Shown piece by piece: positions 17,660 to 26,360 of a stretch of 64,000 nt of DNA (the first letter of the stretch is position 1; every line of letters begins with the position of its first letter). Where the stretch lies: NCBI RefSeq assembly GCF_026625605.1, contig NZ_CP113054.1, positions 744,001-808,000 of the forward strand, read 5' to 3'. This DNA is from Luteolibacter sp. SL250 (GTDB lineage: Bacteria > Verrucomicrobiota > Verrucomicrobiia > Verrucomicrobiales > Akkermansiaceae). The position numbers and the translations under genes are program-made. Under the pieces are notes generated by a model, which ran no database searches, was not told where the DNA came from, and saw nothing but the letters and a program-made list of their open reading frames with translations.

Positions 17660-18583
17660 TCACATGAAAAGTGAGGTGATCGACTGGCCGCCGTTGATTC
17701 GGCGGATCGCCTCCGCCATCAGCGGAGCGATGCTGACGATGCTCACCTTGTCACCGGCAGCCTGTGGCACGGAGTCGGTGGTGATCATTTCCTCGATGGC
17801 GGAGTTCTTCAGCCTCTCGTGACCCATTTCTCCGAGAATCGCGTGGGAAACGCCGGCGAAAATGCGCTTCGCTCCGTGCTTCTGGAGAATCTCCGCAGCG
17901 GCGGTGAGGGTGCCCGCGGTTTCGGTCATGTCATCGACCAGCAGCACATCCCGGCCTTCGACTTCGCCGATGACGTTCATCGCCTCCACCCGGGTAGCGC
18001 TGACGCGGTGCTTCGCCACGATGGCGAGTTCCGCCCCGAGGGCGTCCGCATAGGCACGGGCCATTTTCACGCCACCCACGTCCGGAGAAACGACGGTGAG
18101 GTTGGTCGTGTCCGGATGGCGCTCCTGGAGATAGCTGAAAAGTGCGGACTTCGCGTAGAGATGATCCACGGGAATGTCGAAGAACCCCTGGATTTGCGGG
18201 GCGTGTAGATCCATGGTGAGAACCCGGTTGACCCCAGCCGCCGTTAGCAGGTTGGCAATGAGCTTCGCCGTGATCGGAACGCGGGGTTGGTCTTTCCGGT
18301 CCTGGCGGGCGTAGCCGAAGAAGGGCATCACGGCGGTGATCCGCTCCGCGCTGGCACGGCGGGCGGCGTCCACCATGATCAGCAACTCCATGATGTTGTG
18401 GTTCGTCGGCGGGCAGGACGGCTGGATGATGAAAACGTCCGCACCGCGGATGTTCTCGTTGATTTTGACGAAGGTTTCACCATCCGGAAAAGCGGTCACG
18501 TGGACATCCGCGAGCGGCTGCCCGAGATTTTTGGCGATGTTTTCGGAAAGGGTGCGGTGGGCGGTTCCACTGATCAGTTTCAT
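17660..18583 (-). CDS. prs: Ribose-phosphate pyrophosphokinase
   Basis: 307 residues. It makes PRPP from ribose 5-phosphate and ATP for purine, pyrimidine, His, Trp and NAD synthesis. Motifs: FPDGETFVKINENIRG, the flexible-loop and catalytic region with YARQDRK, TMDLHAPQIQGFFDIPVDHL and the PRPP loop LLVDDMTETAGTL. The ATG at 18583 gives the standard start MKLISGTAH; the frame is open upstream, but those residues are not part of the family. It is divergent from the exosortase gene. Confidence 0.96.
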   Translation of the reverse strand: MKLISGTAHRTLSENIAKNLGQPLADVHVTAFPDGETFVKINENIRGADVFIIQPSCPPTNHNIMELLIMVDAARRASAERITAVMPFFGYARQDRKDQPRVPITAKLIANLLTAAGVNRVLTMDLHAPQIQGFFDIPVDHLYAKSALFSYLQERHPDTTNLTVVSPDVGGVKMARAYADALGAELAIVAKHRVSATRVEAMNVIGEVEGRDVLLVDDMTETAGTLTAAAEILQKHGAKRIFAGVSHAILGEMGHERLKNSAIEEMITTDSVPQAAGDKVSIVSIAPLMAEAIRRINGGQSITSLFM

Positions 18584-18610
18584 GGGTCGGACGGCGGGGC
18601 GGGGGGATTG

Positions 18611-18639
18611 TTGACAGCGGTTTTGCCGTGGGCAATACT
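18611..18639 (+). promoter_or_regulatory. Candidate sigma-70 promoter for the exosortase-epsI pair
   Basis: TTGACA (18611-18616), 17 bases, then AATACT (18634-18639). It lies in the prs/exosortase divergent gap, about 36 bases before the most upstream exosortase start. The -35 is perfect, the -10 is moderate. Confidence 0.45.
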
Positions 18640-18674
18640 TTGCGCGGATTTCTCGACCCAAACCCCGCTATTCC

Positions 18675-19682
18675 TTGTCCCAGCCCCCCGTCCAGTCCTC
18701 CCATCCACACGTCGGTGCGTCCGGATCCTCCGGGAAAAGGAAGCCGGGTGTGTTCATGTGGGCGGCCGTGATCCTCAGCGCCGCGGCGATCCTGTGGTTC
18801 TACGCGGCGGTGGAGCGGTTCGGCCCGGCCCGGGACCAGTCCACCTTCGGATGGCTGAAGAGTGCCTGGAATGGTGAGACTGACTACGAGCACGGGATTC
18901 TATTCCCCTTCGTGATCGCAGGCCTGATCATCTATAAATGGCGTGATCTCAAGGCGGCGGCACGGGACGGGAGCCTCTGGGGGTTGGCGGCCGTGTTTGT
19001 GGGGGTTGTGTTTTTTGCTGCCGGTTACCGGACGCTGCAACCGCGGGTGACAGCGGGCGCCCTGCCTTTTCTCCTCTGGGGATCCGCCCTTTACCTTTGG
19101 GGCTGGCGTGTCGCACGGATCCTGCTTTTTCCACTCTTCTTCTTCTGGCTCGCGGTTCCCCTGCCCAGCTTCCAGCAGGCGACCACCCATCTGCAATTGA
19201 TCGCCACCAAAATGGCCCACCACGGATCCGCGCTGTTCGGTGTGGAGACCTTCGTGGACGGAACCAAGGTTCTGCCAATCAAGGGCAACTGGCAGCCTCT
19301 GGATATCGCGGCGGGATGCAGTGGCATCCGCTCACTGATGGCCCTGTTGATGATTTCCGCTGCATGGGCCTATGTGGCGAACATTTCGATGTGGAAGAAG
19401 ATCGCGCTTTTCGCCGCCGCGTTTCCTCTGGCGATCCTTGGGAACGCACTCCGGGTCATCTCCATCTTCGTGATCGCGGAGTACGGCAATGCGGAGTGGG
19501 CCAGCGGGACCTGGCATGACTGGTCAGGATTGCTCCTTTTCTACCCGATTTCCCTGGCACTGCTCCTCGGCATCCACACCCTCCTTGAAGGTGGGCTTCC
19601 TTGGAAGAGGCAGAAAAAAGTCGCCGTTCGCCGGACCGTGGGAATCGCCGCGGAACCCAACCACCCTCTGCACGAAAGATGA
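18675..19682 (+). CDS. Exosortase (archaeosortase/exosortase family)
   Basis: Up to 335 residues with about eight membrane helices. The catalytic triad of the family is visible: Cys215 in AAGCSGIRS, Arg260 in GNALRV and His281 in HDWSG. It recognises PEP-CTERM-type C-terminal signals in the inner membrane and transfers or releases the protein; the PEP-CTERM protein at 380-1162 is a likely client. The start is uncertain: TTG at 18675, GTG at 18750 and ATG at 18756 share the frame, and all come before the first membrane helix. The stop overlaps the EpsI start (ATGA), so both are co-expressed. It lies beside the polysaccharide locus, as is common for exosortases. Confidence 0.92.
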   Translation: MSQPPVQSSHPHVGASGSSGKRKPGVFMWAAVILSAAAILWFYAAVERFGPARDQSTFGWLKSAWNGETDYEHGILFPFVIAGLIIYKWRDLKAAARDGSLWGLAAVFVGVVFFAAGYRTLQPRVTAGALPFLLWGSALYLWGWRVARILLFPLFFFWLAVPLPSFQQATTHLQLIATKMAHHGSALFGVETFVDGTKVLPIKGNWQPLDIAAGCSGIRSLMALLMISAAWAYVANISMWKKIALFAAAFPLAILGNALRVISIFVIAEYGNAEWASGTWHDWSGLLLFYPISLALLLGIHTLLEGGLPWKRQKKVAVRRTVGIAAEPNHPLHER

Positions 19683-20413
19683 ACTGGAAGCTGTTATCCC
19701 TTCCCGCCCTTCTCGCCTTCGGCTTGGGAGGCATCTACCTGCTCCCCAGCGCGGGCCGGGTGGCGAACAGTGCCATCCGGATGGAACTGCCCCAGGAGGA
19801 TGGCGAGTGGATGTTCCGCAAGAACCTTCCGAGTAAAGAGGAACTCGAAGCGTTGGCCAAAGACACGCAGTTCTCCAAAGCGACCTGTTTCCGCGCCCGC
19901 CCTGGGGAATTCACCGAAGACGGCTACAGGAACGCGGACATCATCGATCTTTCCATCGTTTTGTCAGGCTATGACCTGAATAACTCCATTCACCGGCCCG
20001 AGCGCTGCATGCCCGCGCAGGGGCATGTCAATCTGGTCGGCAGCGACGTCACGATCAAGCTTTCCAACGGTCGCGATCTCACCGTCCGCCGGCTTCGTTC
20101 CACCCGCCGGAGCTCGGGTGCCTCCCAAGGAGAGGTTCAGGAACTGAAGTGCGTGACCTACTACTTTTTCGTCGGTCACGACCGGCTGGCTCATGACCAC
20201 CTCCAGCGGACTTTCATGGACATGCAGGACCGTTTGGTGCGTGGAATGGACCAACGCTGGGCCTACGCGTCCTTCTCCATGTGCTACGGCAGGATGCCTT
20301 GGTATCCGGACGCCGAGATCACCGAACAGGAAGTGGACCGCAAACTGGCCGATTTCGTTTCCGCATTCGCGGAGCAGCAGATCGAATGGAAGCAAATCCA
20401 ACCCCGCGGTTGA
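19679..20413 (+). CDS. Exosortase-associated EpsI-type protein (DUF3485)
   Basis: 244 residues: one N-terminal membrane anchor, then an extracytoplasmic domain with HRPERCMPAQGHV (Cys110), the signature of the EpsI family that goes with exosortase and exopolysaccharide genes. In some bacteria this domain is fused to the exosortase itself. Its action is unknown; it may assist the exosortase. It converges with the ligase gene, whose stop is 36 bases away. Confidence 0.85.
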   Translation: MNWKLLSLPALLAFGLGGIYLLPSAGRVANSAIRMELPQEDGEWMFRKNLPSKEELEALAKDTQFSKATCFRARPGEFTEDGYRNADIIDLSIVLSGYDLNNSIHRPERCMPAQGHVNLVGSDVTIKLSNGRDLTVRRLRSTRRSSGASQGEVQELKCVTYYFFVGHDRLAHDHLQRTFMDMQDRLVRGMDQRWAYASFSMCYGRMPWYPDAEITEQEVDRKLADFVSAFAEQQIEWKQIQPRG

Positions 20414-20449
20414 GCACCGGAGCGCGACCGTCCGGGCCGTGCTTCCCGC

Positions 20450-22654
20450 TTACTTGGAGGAATCCTCGACGGGGATCTTGGTCACGGTAAAAAAGTCGAT
20501 CATCGCGTTTAGATAGCCCAATTCTTCCTCCACATTGGCCTTCGTGACAGCATTGGCGATTCCAAGCGTCTTGCCGAGGCTTTCTTTGGCGCGCAGGAAG
20601 AGAAAATGCGCTCTGGCGGGCCGTCGCTCCGAATATTCAGTCCGGGCAAGCTTTCCAAGCAGCATCCCGGTCCTGTAGTTTCCAAGCCCCGGATCGGCAT
20701 CGGCAAGCTGCTGGTAGAAGTCCAGCGCTCCCTCTAGATCCCCAGATTGTTCGGCGGCGCGGCCCAGACCGTCTAGGATGAGCGAATTGAGCCGCTTTCC
20801 TTCTGGAGAGGTGGGGAAGGGTGGATTGGCAGAAACGGTCGCGTCGAATTGGATTTGAGCCTTCACGAACGTATTAAAGGCCTTGTTGGAGTCCCCTTCC
20901 GCCAGTTGTTTGCCGGCGATCTTTGCAAGATGGGATGCAAGCCTCTGGTGCCCTCCGAATCCCATTTCCATTCCCCCTTGTAGCCGGATCGTCCGTTCAT
21001 ACTCGGCGGAGGCCTGTTCATCCAGATCCATGGAATCGAAGAGATTGGCTAGGTTGAGTGACAGAGAAAGATCGAAGGGATGGAGCTCAAGCCCCGACCG
21101 GTAAGCAGCGATGGCTCTCTCGATCTGCGGAGTTAGAAGGCGCATTGGCAGATCCTTCTGGATGCTCGTGTGCAGGGCATTAGCCAGATCGCTGTAGAGT
21201 GCTGCTTGGGGCCAAACTTCCAACGCATCCTCCGTCGAGTATATCCGTTGCGCCAATGTCACCTCCTGCGCTGAGCGGAAGATGACGGGTGCAAGATGAT
21301 GCATTACCCGAGTGCCCTTGCCTCCGAACAACAGCATGATCAACGCAGCGATCACCACAATCAAGGTAACAAGAGTGCATGCCCCCCGGTGCAACCATGC
21401 AGAAACTGGTTTCCGGGATGGCAGAGGACAAGAGATCCGTCCGAGAATGAGTCCGAGGAGAATCGCTCCTGGCAGCAAATGAAAAACGAAGTTGAAACTC
21501 GATTGGAGCAGAACCGCCGCAAGCGCGGCAATGCCCCCATAACCGAGTGCGGGGAGGGAATCCGCACTTCCGGACTTCGGTTGCAGAATTCGGATCAGCA
21601 ACGATACGACGATGGTTGAGATCAGCAGGATCACCAGCAATCCTCCCAGCAAACCGTAGTCCGTGAAAGTCTGGAGGATTTCGTTGTGAACGTATTCCGG
21701 CTGCAACTGTTGCCAGCCATGCGCGTTGAAGTCCCAGAATTCATAGCATTCCCAACTGTAGCTACGACTACCTCCTCCGGCCCATGGATGAAGGTCGGCG
21801 CAGGAGAATGCGATGCCCCAAAGATGTAGCCGGATCGTATTGGTGAGGATGATTCCAACGTCCGCAGATTCAGATCGGATGCTCTGGGCGGAACTCCAGC
21901 CCTGGAGGAGAAGGGCGATGATCCCGCACACGAGCAGCGGCAGGCTCAGGAGAAGCAGGCCGAACCATTTCGGGTGATGCCTCTTCACCTGCAGAATGCC
22001 GAAGAAGAGGAAGATCCCGGTCCCCAGCGCTGCGGCAAGAATACCGCTTCGTGAGTGGGTGAAGTAGATGCACGACAGGGCCGCCAACGATGTCAGGATC
22101 CACAGCCACCGCGTGGGACGGTTGGGGCTTCCGAATACGGCCGCTCCGGCGAGGATGAAGGAAGATCCCGCGAGAAAATTCGCACAGTCGTTGTAGTGGC
22201 CGAAAAATCCAGAGGGGTAGGCTCCCGGGCGCAGGGGGTAGATGATATTGTAGGAGGGATCCGGGATCTGCCGGATGATCAGATAGACACTTGAGGCGAG
22301 AAGAAACCAGATGCCCCACAAGACGATTCCGGTGGCCCGCTCCGAGCCGGCGATCACCCGTGCCGCGACAAATGAGGCGACCGCGGAGGACAGAAGGAGG
22401 ATGTCCGCCGTTGCCAGCTCCGCCACTGGAGAAAGCCAAGCCCGCACCGCCACCCAGATCACCAGGAGCGCGCCCAGAAGTATCACCCCACCGTCGGGGA
22501 ATTTTCTCCAGCGGATCAGGGCGGGTATCGAAGCCGCGGCCGCAAGGCCCAGAAAGATGAGGGCGGGTCCCCACGACCATGGTCTTGTCTGGGCTCCGAG
22601 CGTAACCGCGAGGATCAGCCCGATCGTGAAGAAAATGGATGTTAGAACCGGCAT
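20450..22654 (-). CDS. O-antigen ligase/polymerase-like membrane protein with C-terminal TPR domain
   Basis: 734 residues: about 11 membrane helices (1-430) with a large periplasmic loop near 280-330 carrying EYVHNEILQTFTDYGLLGG, the type of region conserved in Wzy_C/WaaL proteins, then a soluble tail (about 450-725) built of TPR-like helical repeats. Such proteins polymerise repeat units or attach glycans to lipid or protein at the periplasmic side. It is the last gene of the long minus-strand polysaccharide unit. Together with the protein at 26361-27920 it gives two candidates for polymerase and ligase roles. Confidence 0.8.
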   Translation of the reverse strand: MPVLTSIFFTIGLILAVTLGAQTRPWSWGPALIFLGLAAAASIPALIRWRKFPDGGVILLGALLVIWVAVRAWLSPVAELATADILLLSSAVASFVAARVIAGSERATGIVLWGIWFLLASSVYLIIRQIPDPSYNIIYPLRPGAYPSGFFGHYNDCANFLAGSSFILAGAAVFGSPNRPTRWLWILTSLAALSCIYFTHSRSGILAAALGTGIFLFFGILQVKRHHPKWFGLLLLSLPLLVCGIIALLLQGWSSAQSIRSESADVGIILTNTIRLHLWGIAFSCADLHPWAGGGSRSYSWECYEFWDFNAHGWQQLQPEYVHNEILQTFTDYGLLGGLLVILLISTIVVSLLIRILQPKSGSADSLPALGYGGIAALAAVLLQSSFNFVFHLLPGAILLGLILGRISCPLPSRKPVSAWLHRGACTLVTLIVVIAALIMLLFGGKGTRVMHHLAPVIFRSAQEVTLAQRIYSTEDALEVWPQAALYSDLANALHTSIQKDLPMRLLTPQIERAIAAYRSGLELHPFDLSLSLNLANLFDSMDLDEQASAEYERTIRLQGGMEMGFGGHQRLASHLAKIAGKQLAEGDSNKAFNTFVKAQIQFDATVSANPPFPTSPEGKRLNSLILDGLGRAAEQSGDLEGALDFYQQLADADPGLGNYRTGMLLGKLARTEYSERRPARAHFLFLRAKESLGKTLGIANAVTKANVEEELGYLNAMIDFFTVTKIPVEDSSK

Positions 22655-22691
22655 GTTTCTGCTCCGTTTGAAAACCGTTTCAGTCAGCGGC

Positions 22692-24098
22692 TCATTTCGC
22701 CCCGTGGCCGAACAGCACCGCTGGGATCGTCTTGAGGAGAATCCGGATGTCGAGGCCGAGGGACCAGTTGTCGATGTAGCGGAGGTCCATTTTCACCCAC
22801 TCATCGAAGCTGGTGATCTTGTTGCGGCCACCGGCCTGCCATTCGCAGGTGATCCCGGGTTTCACACTCAAGCGACGGCGATGCGACATTTCTCCGAACG
22901 CCTCTACCTCATAGAGCGGCAGGGGCCGTGGCCCGACCAAGCTCATGTCTCCGGCGAACACGTTGATGAACTGCGGGAACTCATCAATGCTGAACTTCCG
23001 GAGAAATGCTCCAAATGGAAAGATTCGCGGATCCCGGTCAAGTTTAAATACCGGACCTTCCATCTGGTTCCCATGATCATCCTTGGTTTTCTGGAGAAGT
23101 TGCTCGGCATTGGGTACCATCGTGCGGAATTTCCACATCTTGAAAGGCTTGCCGTAACGACCGGCACGCATTTGGGAAAAGAAGATTGGGCCTTCCGGGC
23201 TGCTGATTTTGATGCCGATGGCGGCGACCACCCAAAGAGGGGATGTGGCGATGATGAAGAGGGCGGAGCCGACGAGATCCATCAGTCCCTTGCACATCAG
23301 TTCCCAAGATAGTTCGGGAGTCGATCTCAGCACCAACATCGGCTTGGAGCCCACGGCGTCGAAAGCAGGCCGGGCGATCTGGCTGCGGATGAAAGAGGCG
23401 GCAATCCACGCCTCGACACCTTGCAGCTCACAGGCTTCCACGGCACGGGCCACCTTCTCAAACTCACTGTTTTTGGTCGCGAAGAGCACGCGACCCACGG
23501 ATTTGGCCTTCAGCAGTTCATAGAGATCTTTCACCGGGCGGTTTGCGAGGTCGAACCGTTCCACCACATTCCAATCCGATGTAATGTCTGGGCCGACATC
23601 GGCGATGAGCGCCTCCACCTCCTCCGGTGTGCCGGCAATAATGACCTGCTCGCGCCCTTGCTCGGAACTCATTCGGTTTTTCATCCAGATTCTGGTCAGG
23701 CGGTCTCGCACAAACAGCAGAAGGAAAACGAATAGCAAGCCGAACCCGAGTATGAGGCGGCGTGCGTCAACCAGTTTGGCCAGAAGGGAAAACATTCCTA
23801 TCAGCAGCCCGATGACCAGCAGACCTTTTAGCAACTGAGAGATCGCCTGCCGTGGCATCTTCTGGCGAATGCGGTGATAAAAGCCGAAGCGCTCGAGAAC
23901 CAGCGGAGTGAAAGGAACCGCGATGTAGAGCACCCAGCTCATCGTCGAAATTTCGTTGTTCCCGCTGATGGAGCGGTGAGACAGCTCCAGAAGCAGAGGG
24001 CGGAGTTCACCCGCGGTCCAGAATGCCAGCCACACCAGGAATGCATCTGCCAGCTGGAGGGTCTGGATGGTGAAACTGTCTTTACGACTGAGAAACAT
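22692..24098 (-). CDS. Undecaprenyl-phosphate sugar phosphotransferase (WcaJ/WbaP type), initiating enzyme
   Basis: 468 residues: four membrane helices at the N-terminus, a central Rossmann-like part (about 155-255), a fifth helix and the bacterial sugar-transferase domain (about 265-468) with MWKFRTM, FSIDEFPQFINVFAGDMS and LVGPRP. It moves a sugar 1-phosphate from a UDP-sugar to undecaprenyl phosphate and so starts each repeat unit at the inner membrane. The ATG at 24098 (MFLSRKDSF) is preferred over an upstream start with a Pro/Cys-rich lead. It lies between the fused glycosyltransferase and the ligase gene. Confidence 0.92.
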   Translation of the reverse strand: MFLSRKDSFTIQTLQLADAFLVWLAFWTAGELRPLLLELSHRSISGNNEISTMSWVLYIAVPFTPLVLERFGFYHRIRQKMPRQAISQLLKGLLVIGLLIGMFSLLAKLVDARRLILGFGLLFVFLLLFVRDRLTRIWMKNRMSSEQGREQVIIAGTPEEVEALIADVGPDITSDWNVVERFDLANRPVKDLYELLKAKSVGRVLFATKNSEFEKVARAVEACELQGVEAWIAASFIRSQIARPAFDAVGSKPMLVLRSTPELSWELMCKGLMDLVGSALFIIATSPLWVVAAIGIKISSPEGPIFFSQMRAGRYGKPFKMWKFRTMVPNAEQLLQKTKDDHGNQMEGPVFKLDRDPRIFPFGAFLRKFSIDEFPQFINVFAGDMSLVGPRPLPLYEVEAFGEMSHRRRLSVKPGITCEWQAGGRNKITSFDEWVKMDLRYIDNWSLGLDIRILLKTIPAVLFGHGAK

Positions 24099-24176
24099 GA
24101 TGGTTACAGCGCGCGGCGGCCTCGGAAAGCACCAGCATGAGCGAATACGGGCGGGGGGCAACTGAAGATGTCATTG

Positions 24177-26315
24177 TTATCGATTGCCGCGCAGGGGCCG
24201 TTTTCCCAGTCGGTTCTGGTAAGCATGAACGACAGCCTCAATAAAGACTCCCAAGGATGGAATCAATGGCCGTAACCATCTCATAATCAGTAGTAGATAA
24301 CCAATCGCCAATAAGGACGAAATCACGGAACCCGATTCCTTCCGTTTGATCCACAACATGTTGCGAATCCGGTAGTAAAGTTTGTCCCCGCTCAGGTTTT
24401 TTTCCAGGCACAGCTTGTTTTCCCCCAGCGCCAGACTGACTAAAGGCCCTGCCACAGGATGATGGAGGATGGATCCGGTGGCCATCCAGAATGGATAACC
24501 CGCGGATTCCAAGGCTCTCGGATAGTCTTCATCCTCTCCACGGAGGAAAAAATCATGGTTCAGGGGACCCACGTCCCAGTAGACATCCTTCGGAATCAAT
24601 GATCCGAGCCAGGATCTGCGCGTCCGGACCCACGGAGCCATGGGGAGGGATTCGAATCTCACCGGATTCCTCCAGAACCCGTCAATGGTGATGACTTCGG
24701 AAGGCCAGCTTAATTCTGTGGAATCCGGTGCCAGCACGACAGAAGTCCGGATGCCTTCGGACGGGCCGTCGGGGTCAATCAGACGCTCGAAGGCAGCCGG
24801 CTGCGGCCACGAATCGTCATCGAGGATCCACACGGCGTCATAGCCTTGGCTGAAAGCTTTTTCGACGGCGAGTTTGACCCCGCCGGAGTTTCCCAAATTT
24901 TCCTCAGAGCGGATCAGTTCGAAGGGCAAGGTGGAGTTGGACGCCACCGATTTCAGCATCTCGCACGTGTCGTCCGTCGAGGCGTTGTCCGTTACGAAAA
25001 GTTTCGACGGTGGCAATGTTTGATCCGTCAGCCTCTGGAAGCACTCCGCAGCGACGGCGCTGCGGTTCATGGTCGCAAATACCGCGGCAACCCTTGGATT
25101 TTCCCCGCGAAGCGGGAGGCGTTCTCCGGAAACCTCACAAGGATGTTCGGGATCGCCGGCGCCTTCTCCCGCATCGGTTTGACCGAAGCCCGTCAGCGCT
25201 TCGATGAAAGAAGCCGTCCGGGCTCCCAACAGCTTCACATCCAGTTGTTCCGCCAGGATCCGTGCCGCGGCGCCCATGGCATCCCTCTGGTCCTTGTCCT
25301 GGAGCAACGTCCGCATCCGGTCCGCAAGCCGGGGAACATCGGTGTGGTCGATCTGGAATCCGCTGGAGCCTTTCGCCACCAATGTTTCCGCGGCTCCGGC
25401 GTTTCTCCCCACGATCAGCGGCAAGCTGCTGGCCGCGGCCTCATGGACGGTCACCCCGTAGGTGTCCCCTTCGGTCGGAAGGACGTAGATGTCCGCATTC
25501 CCGTACTCCTTGCGCAGCGCCTCCCCTTCGATGAAACCCCCGATGGAAAGCCATGGGTCTTTCTGTTCTCCCAGCCATTGGGACAAAGGGCCGGTGCCGA
25601 TGACCCGGAGTTCGAAATGGTGGCCTTCCTTCGCGAGAATGCGCGCGGCTTCGATGGTCTGTTCGATGCCTTTCTCCTGCTTTATCCCCGCGACGAAAAG
25701 AAAGCGGATGGTGTCCCCCGGAGAGCGTGGTGAGCGGGAATACCCGTCGGCGTCGATCGCATGCGGAGCGAAATTCACCGGCATCATGGTCTCGGGCCAT
25801 CTCCGGGTCGCTTCCCTAGTTTGGGCGATCACCCCATTGTATAGGAAGGCGAGCTTCCTGTGCATCCGCAGTTGCAGGGGGGTGCAGGAATGCGGAGGGG
25901 GGTTGGCTCCCAAGTCGGTCGACAGGATGCAAACAATATCCCTGATCCCGGCCCAGATCGCGGCGGCGAGACAGAATGGGGAATATTCATGTGTCCAGAT
26001 GCAATCAGGCTTCAGGCGGACCAGTTCCTTCAGCAGCGCCGTGCTGGGTATTTCGGGGTCCGACTTTGTCAGCAGGCGGCCATACTTGTTCACCAACCGT
26101 TGCAACGTCGAATTGTCGGAATCAGGCCCGACATGGATGATTTCCAGCCCTTGGCCCCCCTCTCCTGCATCTTTCCAAGGATGATCACGTGCTTCCAATC
26201 TGGCGGTGAGCAGCGCGACGCGCCACCCGCGGGCGCCCAGGCATCGGGCCACTTCGGAATAGAATCGTGTCCTGTAAGGCGCCAGCCCCTTGGAGACAAT
26301 AACCAGTGATTTCAT
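24177..26315 (-). CDS. Bifunctional glycosyltransferase: GT4 domain fused to GT2 domain
   Basis: 712 residues in two parts. Residues 1-375 form a GT-B fold of the GT4 group (MKSLVIVSKGLAPYRTRFY; FVAGIKQEKGIEQTIEAA; TEGDTYGVTVHEAAASSLP with the E-x7-E type acidic pair). Residues 408-700 form a GT-A fold of the GT2 group (RVAAVFATMNR, DNASTDDT, DDD at 499-501). The linker (376-407) is short and acidic. Two sugars may thus be added by one polypeptide. The ATG at 26315 gives the standard GT4 start. The GT2 part resembles rhamnosyl/galactofuranosyl-transferase-like enzymes, and the locus does encode UDP-galactopyranose mutase. Confidence 0.85.
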   Translation of the reverse strand: MKSLVIVSKGLAPYRTRFYSEVARCLGARGWRVALLTARLEARDHPWKDAGEGGQGLEIIHVGPDSDNSTLQRLVNKYGRLLTKSDPEIPSTALLKELVRLKPDCIWTHEYSPFCLAAAIWAGIRDIVCILSTDLGANPPPHSCTPLQLRMHRKLAFLYNGVIAQTREATRRWPETMMPVNFAPHAIDADGYSRSPRSPGDTIRFLFVAGIKQEKGIEQTIEAARILAKEGHHFELRVIGTGPLSQWLGEQKDPWLSIGGFIEGEALRKEYGNADIYVLPTEGDTYGVTVHEAAASSLPLIVGRNAGAAETLVAKGSSGFQIDHTDVPRLADRMRTLLQDKDQRDAMGAAARILAEQLDVKLLGARTASFIEALTGFGQTDAGEGAGDPEHPCEVSGERLPLRGENPRVAAVFATMNRSAVAAECFQRLTDQTLPPSKLFVTDNASTDDTCEMLKSVASNSTLPFELIRSEENLGNSGGVKLAVEKAFSQGYDAVWILDDDSWPQPAAFERLIDPDGPSEGIRTSVVLAPDSTELSWPSEVITIDGFWRNPVRFESLPMAPWVRTRRSWLGSLIPKDVYWDVGPLNHDFFLRGEDEDYPRALESAGYPFWMATGSILHHPVAGPLVSLALGENKLCLEKNLSGDKLYYRIRNMLWIKRKESGSVISSLLAIGYLLLIMRWLRPLIPSLGVFIEAVVHAYQNRLGKRPLRGNR

Positions 26316-26360
26316 GAATGAACGTCGGGACGCGCTCAAGCGGTTGCCCGGCAAGGATCG

